The notes under the pieces are model-generated. The model made no database searches. It saw only the letters and a list, made by a program, of their open reading frames with translations, and was not told where the DNA came from. Position numbers and translations under genes: made by a program. Of a stretch of 64,000 nt of DNA, positions 48,201 to 58,200 are shown piece after piece (within the stretch, counting starts at the first letter, position 1; each line of letters begins with the position of its first letter). This DNA is from Hydractinia symbiolongicarpus (taxonomy: Eukaryota; Cnidaria; Hydrozoa; Anthoathecata; Hydractiniidae). Location: contig NC_079882.1 of assembly GCF_029227915.1 (NCBI RefSeq), positions 28,324,001 to 28,388,000 of the forward strand, in the 5' to 3' direction.

Positions 48201-51200
48201 TCTGACAGTTACAAGGTAAGTGTGGTGCTAAACACAAATCACTTCAAACATCTTCAGACATATTAAAATCAAAAATTTTTAAAATTTCTTTAAAAACATG
48301 ATTTTGAAGAAATTCTTTTGGAAGCAAAGTTCTGATCTGAAAATATTTTTTGGAATTTTTTTTTTTAGGTTTATGTGGAAATTAGTAGATGAGTTGTCTC
48401 TTATGACTTCAAATCTCTTTAAATATTAATAATATAGATTACCGACTTGCTCTTCAAAAATATTCTTAAAAATGTAAATTCTGCGGTTTTCTTTACTTTT
48501 TTTAATCTACAACCTTACATTTTGTAAATCAGCTTTTTTTATAACTCTGTTTGTTTTCAGGTTAGCGCTACTTACCTTGATGGCTTTCGTTGTACAGCTG
48601 TTGCTCCAGTGATTGGCCCTCATGCTGCACACAAGGGAGAAAAAGTAGCCAATAGCATCCTTAAGCGGTGAGTGATCCCTCAGTTGTGCAAACTGCAGTC
48701 TGATTGATCTTGTTCTTTGCTAAACATCATGACATTTCTGTTGATATAAGTTGGACAGACTAGTGTTCTATTTAAGCATTTTTTGCAGAGTTTTTAATTT
48801 TTAACCTATGAGAGATTTAGCGAGGGAGTGAGTGTTATGAGATAGTTACCTAGCTGCTGAAAATGTTTTTAGAATGTGATCTTTTGTTTTTAGCTGTCAA
48901 AGAATATTTCATTCCCTAGGATTAAAGGATTTTCGAAATACGAATGTCGAGGTATTTGAGTGTATTTTTAGTTAAATTTCAGATAAAAATAATTTAGTTT
49001 AGGATATCAAAATCAAAAATTATCATTATTTTTATCTTAGCGAACTAAGAAAGTAAAAAAATAAACCCATCAATCAAAAAAAATATTTTAAATATCTGGA
49101 TATGATTTAAAACAATTTTTTATTAAATTTTCTTGTTTTAGTTGCTGGGTAGTGAAGGGAATTATGGGAAACATAGAAACAATTATGTAGGTATTTGCCT
49201 TCTTATATTTTGTTTTATCACTCAATTGCATTTTATATTTATAATTGCTTTAAAGTCAGTTAAGTCAGCAAAATCTGTACTTTCTAAAGAGACCTGATCA
49301 AATCTAAAGTGGTGGTAAAGGAAAAACACAAGATTTCTCATCAATATAATTTTAGACGCGTTCACGTTAAGGAATTTTACATAGATGTAGTGAACAACAT
49401 AAGAAATTATATAGAATATGATGTACGCATAAGTGCTTATGTTCATTTTCCTGATAAACAAAATGCGCAATCTAGTTAAAATATGATAGACCGTGTCCAG
49501 GAGTACCTCAGGAGGAAAAAAAATGTCGGTTGAAAATGACGCAAATTTTGCCCGACAAATTATGCATTCAAATAATAACTTAATAATAAATTATGGTAAT
49601 GCTGACATAAAGTGACTGATAAATTTTTCTCCAAGTGAGAACTATTTCTTGTCTCACATTTATTCACATCAAAACCCTAACGTATTTTTATGATTCAAAA
49701 TGGCGGTCAATAAAAAAGAACTGGTGTAATTCAAAAAGATTGATATTTTTGTTGTTATTGTTGTTGTTGTTGTTGAGAAATTACATAGAATTTCATCAAA
49801 AATATATTAAAAACAATGCTTGGGGAGAGTGGAAAAAAGAATCCTTTACCATATGCAAATCTTTATTTAATTGCTCACTGGATCTATTTTAATATGATTT
49901 TGATCGAAATGTTGAAAAAATCTTACTATCATTTTCAACTCTACACAGAACAGCCGTGAAGCAGTGCTGTGGTTGGCTGTCGAACATGAACAAAAAGAAG
50001 CTTTAGATATATTTGCAAGAGAAATCGCTCCAGCTGGCACTGGCATGGGTAAGTGAATTTTCCTATCTCTACTAAAGTTGGTCAATGAAGTTTGTGTGCG
50101 TATATAAATTTTTCACGTTGTTATTTTTTATTTCAGCGCCTGGTTTAACAGGTATTGTAGGAGGAAGGCCAACTGTGTAAGTGCTTTTTTGTTTGTTTGT
50201 TTTTTTGATACATTTGGGTCACGTGATGGTTTACTGAGTTTTCTACTTCCTCACTTGGTACCTTAGTATACGTTTAGTCTGTAACCAAATTAAAGCTCTG
50301 GAATATTACAATGTTCCCTTCACAAGTTTCCCTAATGAGGAAAATATCAGGAATTTTAATTAAAATATGTCAGAAAATCCTGGGAATGTGAAGAAGATAA
50401 GAAAATGATTTTGAGTGTACATCCTCTTACTTTACATCATTTTAATTTTAGATCTCCAATTTTAAAACTTTATTCATTCTTGTATCCAAAGAGTAAAGTC
50501 AAGGTTGCTCCGTTATTTTATATTTTCATTTATTTACTATATTATTTTTCGTTGTTAAACTTTCATAAGCTTATAATTGATGGTAAATAAGAATTTATTT
50601 TTCGAAACTTCTTTTTTATTAATAAATTCTCAATGTTTATCTCTTGAAACAAATTTTGACTCCATATTCGATATGAGATAATTTCAAATGACTTCTCCCT
50701 CTCTTCATTCTTCTAGATTGATATTCACATGAATGACGAATTTGTTGAAACGTACGAAGAACCAGAGATAGTGGAAGATGATGCAAGCTCGCGTTCTATA
50801 CACAGACTCGACACTTTAAACGATTCGCAAATACTTACAAAACGTTAGTCATTTCTGTTCTGTCAATATTTTAAACTATTTCGAATGCTGTCAGCTACAA
50901 TCCTGGCCAAAATTGGTTGAGAAAAGGCCAAACACATGTGGATTTATTATCTTTATTATCATTATTTTTGTTTCTGTCGTCCCATGTGTAGAGATTCTCT
51001 GTTTTGTTGACATAAACTAGCCAGCAAAATTGTGGTATGTGTATACTAAAACAGTGCAGGTTTTCACTTATAGAATAGTAGCTAGTTTCCAGTCCCCCTC
51101 TCCCCCATTTCAATGTTGAAGTCATTGTCACATTGTCACAGTTTGAAAAATGCAGTTGGCCACTCAACCCACAGCCAGCCATTGGCTTCAACATTGAAAT

Positions 51201-52635
51201 GGGGGGAGAGGGGGGCTTGCATCTTTGTTTATCTTATAAGCTTATGTTGCATTGGAAATTTTATCAACAATTTTGGCCAGGATTGTAGTTCCAAGAAGAA
51301 CGTAGCATTTTTGAAAGGGTAATCCTGTATAGTAACACGCTGTTTTGACCAACTTTTTAGTTATAATTTAAGCTGGCTGTACCCCTCGTGTTTTTTTTTT
51401 ACTATTTTTTTTTTACTATTTTTTGTTAGGTTCAAGAAAAGGAAACTGCACATTTCCACTCGGTGCACTGGCTTATACACGCAGTGGCGATAAAGGAAAC
51501 AATGCAAATATAGGTATGTCACGATGACGTTTTATTTTCATGTTCATGACGTAGCTTAACCTTCGCTTTAACCACGCTACGATCAGTGAACAATATTTGT
51601 AAGCTTATGACCTTGTTACTATGGAGATTTGTGACTTTATGGGAAGCAAATAAATTGCACATGTTCAATAGACAGATTTACTAAGGAGAATAATAAATGA
51701 CTAAAAATTCTATTGGTGATATTTTTATTTCAATATATGACGCAATTATACCCTATAAACGAATTATGGAGACATATATCTTTTTTAGTCCAATTATTAT
51801 TAAAGCTAATCCACGGCTTTCACGCGTTGCAGCAAAATCGATAAAACATATAGCATTTGTTACTTGTAGCTTGAAAATTTCGTGCGTGCTTTAGCATGGC
51901 CCGGCTTCGGCCATCGGACAGACAACGGTTATTATAGCTAACATAGAAGTGAATTAAAAGAGAGTATTCTATTCTGAACAGATTTTAATGATATAGATCT
52001 TGTGTTTCTGTAGGTGTCATATGTCGAAATGCTGGCTACTATCCGTTCTTGAGTGATGCTTTGACTGCAGAAGCTGTCGAGAAGTATTTCCAACATTACT
52101 TTGACAGAGAAGCAATGCACTGCAGAGTAAAGAGGTGTGAAAAGCAAACTTTTTGTTTTTTCTCGATGCAAGCCATCGATATCTGTGTTGAGTGTGTGTG
52201 TGATATGTTTCCAGCCCCTAGAATTTTTTTTTATTTCAAAATATTTTTTCTAGATACGACTTGCCGGGGATTTTTGGGTTTAATTTTGTGTTGGAGAACG
52301 TGCTTGGGGGTGGTGGTATCGCGTCATTACGATCCGACCCACAGGCGAGTGCTTTACTATAGTTGTAGGCTGTTTACACATTGCTGTTCCGGTTGGCCAG
52401 TCATCCATTCATTATAATGCTGTGAAGCAATAGTAACAACTTGAGCATCAATAGGTCTTTTGATGAGTATTTTTATGAACTGTTACATGAACAGGTCTTT
52501 TCTCTTATTTGACATTTTCGGGTATCTTTCTAGGGTAAAGGCCTGGGACAAATGTTGTTGGATTTCAAAGTGAAAAATGTACCAGATCTTTTGCCATCGA
52601 CATCCGACAGAACAAGTGACGTATACGGAATATAA
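39207..52635 (+). CDS. AtuA-like protein (DUF1446, acyclic terpene utilisation family), probably mitochondrial
   Basis: A complete gene of 22 exons, 645 codons: 39207-39363, 44519-44619, 44758-44827, 45500-45630, 45801-45871, 46517-46616, 46849-46892, 46967-47044, 47362-47470, 47624-47711, 48154-48215, 48561-48667, 48894-48951, 49142-49186, 49949-50048, 50137-50176, 50452-50503, 50717-50843, 51430-51513, 52014-52134, 52254-52344, 52534-52635. Phases agree throughout. The first 35 or so residues are basic and Ser/Leu/Phe-rich with no acidic residue ([16 protein letters not shown]), like a mitochondrial leader. The N-terminal AtuA domain shows [54 protein letters not shown] and SEGNYG. After an acidic linker comes the C-terminal AtuA-like domain ([25 protein letters not shown]). 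In bacteria AtuA serves citronellol/geraniol breakdown; the activity of animal members is not known to me. Intron 1 carries an antisense copia element. Confidence 0.88.
39413..39538 (-). repeat. 3' LTR of the copia element
   Basis: 126 bp. In element orientation it begins TGTTAACATCC and ends AGTTTTCA (TG..CA borders). Same sequence as 44060-44185. Confidence 0.95.
39539..39555 (-). other. Polypurine tract of the copia element
   Basis: On the - strand AAAAGAGAGAATGGGAA abuts the 3' LTR; it is purine except for one T, as expected of the plus-strand primer. Confidence 0.8.
39671..41890 (-). CDS. Copia element ORF2: reverse transcriptase and RNase H
   Basis: 739 codons, overlapping ORF1 by 107 bases in the +1 frame. 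It starts in the integrase C-terminal tail ([18 protein letters not shown]) and then carries a copia reverse transcriptase: [22 protein letters not shown] (catalytic Asp), [14 protein letters not shown] and HVDDFLW (the YVDD equivalent). RNase H follows with [18 protein letters not shown] and [10 protein letters not shown], then the ADPLTK ending. A +1 frameshift, programmed or mutational, is needed to join it to ORF1. Confidence 0.9.
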   Translation of the reverse strand: MPARKAFVQAEISSKLRKALKHPVREYADIFYQPGNQVFYKLPDDRRWQGPATVIGADGKVVMIRHGSVLRRVHPCRLQLVNEISHSSSQPDSSPQAAGNSQSDITQNLESGYEQHHIAEEETEQEVQHFTEHVATHQPESSIQQPESGPVARSKMSHPKRQQTVQYKYPDGEWKEVKILGPAGKKGGIHKDWVNVRDHSDHEYSMDWSDVSEWKLVEIESDPTGGDPSTPSNCEEEMCVAVCFNAPDEFKNAKSAELEKWKQYEVYQEVPDVGQPRLTGRWVCTRKIVDGKLVPKARYVIRGFQENINIPADSPTGSKECMRLVLSIIASKQWTLNSIDIKAAFLQGKPIQRDVFIVPPCDVPLPNTLWKLEKCVYGLNDAARMWYFAVWEALQNLGCHRSTIDYGVFYWKDKNDQLSGVLQAHVDDFLWSGTDVLKADVIDKLYQIFQVGHSASSHFKYVGINISQSESGQLSLDQLDYIEKIDQIPITRESQLQKDSICTKTESSQYCRLVGQLNWTATHTRPDIAFDISVLSSTMKAPTVSNILKANKVLQRIKGNPLKIHFPSLESLENCSIICYSDASLANLSSGQSSGGYVVFLSDNKGKVCPLVWSSKTIRRVVRSTLAAETSAMVDALDAAYFMSQVLTEMISIPNTQCKHIQIHALTDNESLYRNTYSTTMAAERRLRVDISVIKEMILREELSSVKWIPTSMQLADPLTKVGADPTKLTAVLETGNVG
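41784..44036 (-). CDS. Copia element ORF1: Gag, protease, integrase
   Basis: 750 codons from ATG at 44036, 14 bp inside the primer site. The order is Gag (about residues 1-250), a zinc knuckle [14 protein letters not shown] (CX2CX4HX4C, near residue 260), an aspartic protease with DTG in ILDTGCPQ (near 328), and an integrase. The integrase has an HHCC finger ([12 protein letters not shown]) and DDE core residues in [17 protein letters not shown] and NGLNERNHA. The frame ends in out-of-context sequence after 41890, where the homologous reading moves to the other ORF. Confidence 0.9.
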   Translation of the reverse strand: MASGFLNPPRWDEENKEFSLWLREAKAWKVATSGVTGLKDVHGLQLALHLPDGSEIRRQLFDTLDTENMTGDDGWKKVIELIETYYSKDDNTSAFDTWKDFRILCRKEDQSIEQYIMYYEKYKVRMERFDMKLGERIHGLNLLCGANLNDSDLRLAMREVDGHQPNEMYKQAKKALKKYFGSAAVTSTQSSNTAVASVQPAVKQEPFFATLDEYETYVAWRQYRSKNGNSSNKSYRGQGRGKLQHRNPLNADGKPLTCRVCRSIAHFARDCPHRSEKQQGSEDNQQHDSSTNRSWVASVNSDVIECQASDASMAGGVAFNYMILDTGCPQNVAGVVWTQCFLDSMSTDMYQNVKKLHGNNKFKFGGGRVMKSMYTIIAPVLVAGEITSLKFDVVDTDLPLLLGKETMKAWNLLICTGNDTAEVTINRVKKNVELFTSPTGHWCINVQPGFPVEVLDVMFSVSELSKHDKELAAKRLHRQFCHPPFEFLKKVLSVLDKPDKEFLDILHKYSQNCLVCKRYKPTIPRPAVGNLMDPDKMKFNEIVSIDLKERKGKWIIYLIDMVTRYTRADFILSKEKRIVVAKIIELWLPIFGAAKSFHMDNGGEFANDEMRELGNQFGINIKHTAAYSPWANGLNERNHATIDIMMEKMLEDHPKLSESLALQYAISVRNCCMFVNGFTPAQLAIGQNPRLPSAFHDELPALEGITTSSVIAQHLNASQKSFRASRNKLKASQGIKTSCSRVCRYLLSAW
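44050..44059 (-). other. Primer binding site, initiator tRNA-Met
   Basis: Directly inside the 5' LTR the - strand reads TGGTAGCAGA, the complement of the 3' end TCTGCTACCA of animal initiator tRNA-Met. Ten bases match including the CCA, with no gap between LTR and site. Confidence 0.85.
44060..44185 (-). repeat. 5' LTR of the copia element
   Basis: 126 bp with TG..CA borders and no difference from the other LTR on reading. It contains AT-rich TATA-like sequence. Confidence 0.95.
49740..49776 (+). repeat. GTT microsatellite
   Basis: (GTT)n-like run in an intron of the AtuA-like gene. Confidence 0.7.
50898..51285. mobile_element. 388-bp Tc1/mariner-type MITE in an AtuA-like intron
   Basis: Terminal repeat CAATCCTGGCCAAAATTG at 50898 is matched in inverse by CAATTTTGGCCAGGATTG ending at 51285. 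Both are flanked by TA (50896-50897 and 51286-51287), the target duplication of Tc1/mariner elements. A second inverted pair lies inside: CCCCCATTTCAATGTTGAAG at about 51102 against CTTCAACATTGAAATGGGGG at about 51186, so the right half can fold as a hairpin. No transposase. Confidence 0.85.
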
Positions 52636-55258
52636 ATACGAATTGTGTCCCAGGAAATGATGGGGAATACTTTTTAACAGAACATGAGCCATATTGTTTT
52701 TCAAATAATACTTCTCTAGTGGCATATGTGAAGGAATACGACATGTTGACACCCGTGTGAATATGTAGCGACACAGTATGTTTATACTGAAATTTCTCAT
52801 TAACAATTTTTTTACACAACTCAGACGAAACGATGGTCAAAGATGAACTTTATATGCGAGGTTTTCATGTATATGATTTTGTATAGAAATTAATGAAAGT
52901 GTAAGATCTTGCTTTGTTTTTTTTTTTTAATTCCAATTACTTCTTCCTTCCTAAACCTTTTTTACATTCAGATTTCATAAAATCTTTAATTGAGATATAT
53001 GAGTTGGCGTTTGATTTGTAGTGTCGATGAGAAATACACGTTTTGTGTAATTTGTGTCGGAATAAAAACGTCAATTTCCCGACATACTTTATCCGGTGAC
53101 AATATTATAATTACAGCGGAGGGTCAAATGAGAATAAAAACCTGACGAAGAAAAATATCAATGGTAAATATTGAAAGTGAACTGCATGTGTACGTAAAAT
53201 GTATTTTATTTTCATGTGGTTGAGTGTTGTTATACAGTGAAAATATATTTAGCAACCTTAAGATTTGCTTCTCAAGTGTTCAAACCGCGCTTCATGACTC
53301 ATTAAGTCAACTAAAGCTGAACAACAAAGACAGTGACGTCGTTTAGGTAATGTGTGTTATTTTTATTTTTATAACAACGCTCTAATGATGCATTTCTCAA
53401 ATGTTTTGCATTAAAATTTAATTTGAGGTGACAAATTTGAAATTTTTGGGACGTGATAAATAGAGGTTAATAGCTACTCCAGGACTAATTTTTTAATCAA
53501 TTTTGTATCTTTTTTGTTTCTTACTTGAAAAATTAAACAAAAACGAATCCACCGTATTTTTAAAATTAAATACCTTATCGAAAAAGACCTGTTGTGATTT
53601 TTTTTAATACAACTCTATAAATCTAGCGTTTGGTCTGTGGAAGGTAAAACAATACATTTAAAAAAAACCGCAGAAGCTCTATTTTAGATTTGGAGCATTT
53701 TAGACGTTTCTTTCTATATGTTAACGTGGCTTTATGGCTTCATCTTACATTCCGTGTTCTGAAAGCAGTAAATAGCCTTGTTTCCAGATCTGTTAAACGC
53801 AGAGTCAACAAAATATAGAAAGCCCTGAAAACGAGGTTGCACCAAGATCATTTTTTATTGGTATACGGTATATATATTTTATTGGTATTGGTATATATTT
53901 TTTTTCAATCGTATATATATATACGATTGAAAAAAAATTGATAATGACGTCTGCATTAATCTTGTCAGGAAAACTTTAATGTCTTCACACAAATTCGTTT
54001 CCTTTATACACTTCTGTTGGCACTGTACTGCAATAATTTGGAGACGAGAACTGGAGACGAGATTGCTGGCGTGTTCTTTATCTTAAAAAGGGTTCGATTT
54101 GTTATTTTAACATCCCGCTGCTTGTGTTGCGTGAAACTCGGTGCTGTCAACGAAACAGTTTGTTGACGCCAGTTTTGTCTTTATTTGCAATATTCTATTT
54201 GTCCATGCAATATTGACATTAACAAAAAAACACGTTTGTGTACGTAAGAAAAGATTTCACAAGTTTTTTTTTCGTGTTGTGTTGAAAAATCTGGAAGACG
54301 ATCTGCTGATCGGGAGCTAGGCGCTAAACATTATTCGCCCTATTAAACTCTATTATACTGCGCATATTCGTCAAATAATCCAGCATAAAGACTTATGCTT
54401 GGTACATAACGTCATCTAAGTTTATTAGAAGCCGCAATATTTTACTTATTTTAGGCTGGATTTATTTTAACGGGGCGTTGAGAGGGTGTTCAATACGGGC
54501 GTTTAATCCTAGTTAAGCTCGCTTCTCTTTATACAAACTTCATGTTTAATTTATGGTGCTAATTTCTTTTTAAAAAACACAAACCACACAAATTCAAAAC
54601 GCCCAACTAATCTCTCATTACGTTGATACAATACGGTAATCAAGGTGGCAATTTTTTTTAATTAGATAAATTATAAAAATATCATGCACTTCATCTTTCT
54701 TCGTGCTGCGCACTTATTGTTTCAATAAAAATAGACTTTAGTGAAAGATCATCAGCCACGTTTAACGTAGTTCTTGGTTATTGTTTTTTTGTTTATTTGT
54801 TTACATTACTCTCGAGGTATAAGTTTTCTTCCGTTCTTTTGTTGATGTAACTTTATCCTCGCTTCAAGTTGTCAATCAACAAATGTATAACACTACCCTT
54901 AAATCGTGATGTTTTTAAAAAATTGTTCTCTGGCTTGCAAAAATGGCTTTTCGATGTAAATACTCGCACGGCTGATCTAATTTATGAATTAATGCTTTAT
55001 TAAATAGCCATTGTTGAACTCAAAAAGAAACGGATTAGAAATTAGGTTATTATAATTTATGATTAAAATAATTAACATTCCGGCATAAATTAACGATAAA
55101 GCTTTTGGATGTGTGTTTTTATAGCAGTTATATAGATAGAACAAAATACAGTTGGATTAATGAGAAGATAAAGTTTTACGAGAGAAAGTTTTTTCTTTAA
55201 AATTATAAAGTTAAGATTCATTAAAAATTTAAAAGTAAAGTTTTAGTGGTACTTAAAA
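52636..55258. other. Intergenic region between the AtuA-like gene and the two-exon gene
   Basis: Holds the AtuA-like 3' UTR, a possible worn copy of the palindromic MITE near 53773-53836 (CCTTGTTTCCAG.. and ..CCTGAAAACGAGGTTG), a 42-bp perfect palindrome at 53897-53938, and presumably the promoter of the next gene above 55259. No coding exon seen. Confidence 0.5.
53897..53938. repeat. 42-bp perfect palindrome
   Basis: Centred between 53917 and 53918: an A/T-run arm, CAATCG, then alternating TA through the centre, and the exact inverse. It is preceded by short repeats of TTGGTATA. It can extrude as a cruciform and may be a small fold-back element. Confidence 0.9.
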
Positions 55259-58200
55259 ATGCCGATGGTTCTACGTGATAAAAGACGCTCGTTACATTTA
55301 AGTCCGAACGGAAAGCTCGCGGAATTAACGAAAGAAGCTTTCTCAAGGCCTAGAAGTTGGTATTTGCCCACACAGAATGTTGATATCGATCCATACACAT
55401 CTGTACGAAAGATTTTTTACGAATTTCCTAAAAAAGCATTTTACGGTGAGAACGAGGAAAATGGCGGTGTTATTGAGAAAGGTTCTCCACAAGAAAGTGA
55501 TGTTTTGGCAAGTTACATGAAAGAGCAGAGTTTGAGAAGTTCGTTTACGCGTTTGGATATTAAAAAATACCCAAGTCCTGTTCCTTCACATAAAAGTATG
55601 TCAAATGATAACAACAACAATATTAACTCGATGTCCCCGCCAAAGAACAGAACAAATTTATCACCTTTAAGTTATTTCTCATCAAAAGTTTCCGATACTG
55701 CAAGTTTAAAGGAGGAAAGCAGCAATTACGCAGATTTTTATGTCCCGCACGCTAAATCACCACCCACCAATTTTTTACGACGAAGTAGTAAGCGTCGAAG
55801 TTACGATCCAACAAAGTTTAAATCGACGGGTTTGGTGAAGAAACTTGACGACGAAATATCGCTTACATCTGCCGGTAATTTGTCTTTAAACGTACCGATA
55901 AAAGATCCGATATCACCGGAGTTAGATAAATGTTTACCCGATCAAGAAGTTGATCCCAATCCTATGATTGAAAGATATTTAAGAGATGCAAATCAAGACA
56001 TTTGTGCAGGTATGATATATTGTCTGAGCTGTGACTGACAAACATGGTTCGTTGTGTGTACTAATGAGCTGTTGTAAGAATAGTTGCGTTTGTATTTTTG
56101 CATACACTGATTCTTGCTGTTGTTGTTAAATCAGAAAGTTGTTTGTTAATAATCCACTAAACTTGCTTAGAAGTAAAAAGTTTATCCATGTTTTTTTAAT
56201 TAACTACTCATTATAAAATGTTGTCATAAAATGTTGGATTATGCATTAGTAATTAACCTTTGACACGGAAAGTTTTCTCGAAAATTTCAATATTGTCACA
56301 ATTTCTTAGTTTCATTTTACTTTTAAGTTTTAAAAAGTGAAAGAAGTTAAAATTAGCTCATTCGTGGAAGTTGGAGAAGAAAAATTAGAGGAAATAAATA
56401 AAGAAACGTAATCTGTAGACATTCGGAAATCCGGGTAAAAATAATGCGGTAAAATGCTAACAGATCCTAATCTTGTACCCAGGGCTTCAATAATTTTCTC
56501 GTTAATTCTGCTTATAAAATTAAGCGACGATGATTTTATGAGAAATTTGTTTTTATCATGGCACTTATAAAACCCAGGACATCTGTGTTACATTAACATA
56601 ATCACCCGCCACACATATGAGCTGGGTGTATGGTTGTTTCTAACTCGACTTTCAATATTGCTCTTTGTTGATGACTCTGACAAGTAGCCATCTTTGTTGT
56701 AACAAATAATGTGAGGTAGCTAATGCTCAATACAATTAAAAATTTACTACAATCTACATGTCAAGAACTAGCTAATTTAAATTCTTTTTTCAAAAGTCTG
56801 AGTCACTACTAAACTTGTAAATGATCCTTCAATGACGTCAAAATCGACTTTTACTTTCCAGATAATCTCATTTGCTTTCTACTTGAACTGCTCATTAATA
56901 TCCATACGTCATGTTCAAATATAAGTTGTTAAATTTATTTAGTATTAGTATTTAATGGTTAATGGTGGCATGAAATTTTCCGTTAACCCCTCGTCCATTA
57001 TTCATTGATGCAAAAAGTGGCTGTTTAGAATATGCACATCTGCTAGATATCTTTGTCGTAGCCACCCATTACCAAGATGTTTTTTTAAGAAACCCTTAAA
57101 GCCGGAATTCAGTTTCCTTTATATTGGTCCAATTATTATTATAGTTATTTTGTATTTTCTCATGCTGAGTATTGTGTACTGAATTTATTTTCTCTCAGGA
57201 AATTTTCCTGTTTAAATGAAAATGTTGCTAGGTAACTACAGTAACCACATTGATATTATGGTTGATAAAACCTGATAAGAATAGAACACTGTTTTCGTAT
57301 AACGCTCAGCCATTTCGTAAGATAACATGTAAAACAAAAGGAATATCGTCCAAAATAAAAAGTTATAGTCTTAAAAAAAGAGAAGAAATTCGAAAAAAGC
57401 TTACAGCTTTTTAAACTTTTATTTTTCAAGGTTTCCTAAATCTCATTCCGTTAACTCGATTCCTTAAGGTGTGCATTTTTGTCTTCGTTATCCAACGATG
57501 TGATAGGTATATTTTCAAAGGTTTTAAAACAAACATTTTTTAAAAGTATCTTCTTTAAGTATTTCGATAATACAATTTTAATTCCCGTTTTAACTGCAAA
57601 CAATATTCCGTGCGGTTACAATGACTTCATGTAAACCTGTCATTAAAAAAATGATATTTTATTGACGTTTTTGAAGTATTTGTCGACATTTTTATGTGGA
57701 CTGGGTTTCAATTGGGATGGGAAAAAAAACGTTTTCACATTACGATGAGTAAAAAAGCTAACTTATGAGAATTTCGTCGCGTTTGGTTATAAAAAGTGGG
57801 TTTATCAAGTGCCCTGCGGTTAGCTATATCTTTATGAGAATCAAATCTTTCTTTGTTTTCATTCAAGCTCAGCTTTCTCTGGATAAGAAAGGTAAAATCT
57901 ATTTTCGTTAATGTTATACAATACTTCTTTCTAATCTCATGTTGATTTTTTTAAATTATTTATTTTCTTATTTTCTTTTCTTATTTTCTTTATTTTCATC
58001 TGGTTTTTATTTTTTTTTGTTTCCACGGAATAGTCTAAAATCATTCCAATTCATCCCTCCGTCGTATCCCTGCGCTACTTTTGGAGGCGATATCTCTAGT
58101 CAAGACGTCGTTGTCGCATTGCAACCTCAAATCTTTTGTTTGACTGCTTTAAAAAAACGCTAGATGAATTTGAATCAATTCAAACTTGCTGACAGGATTT

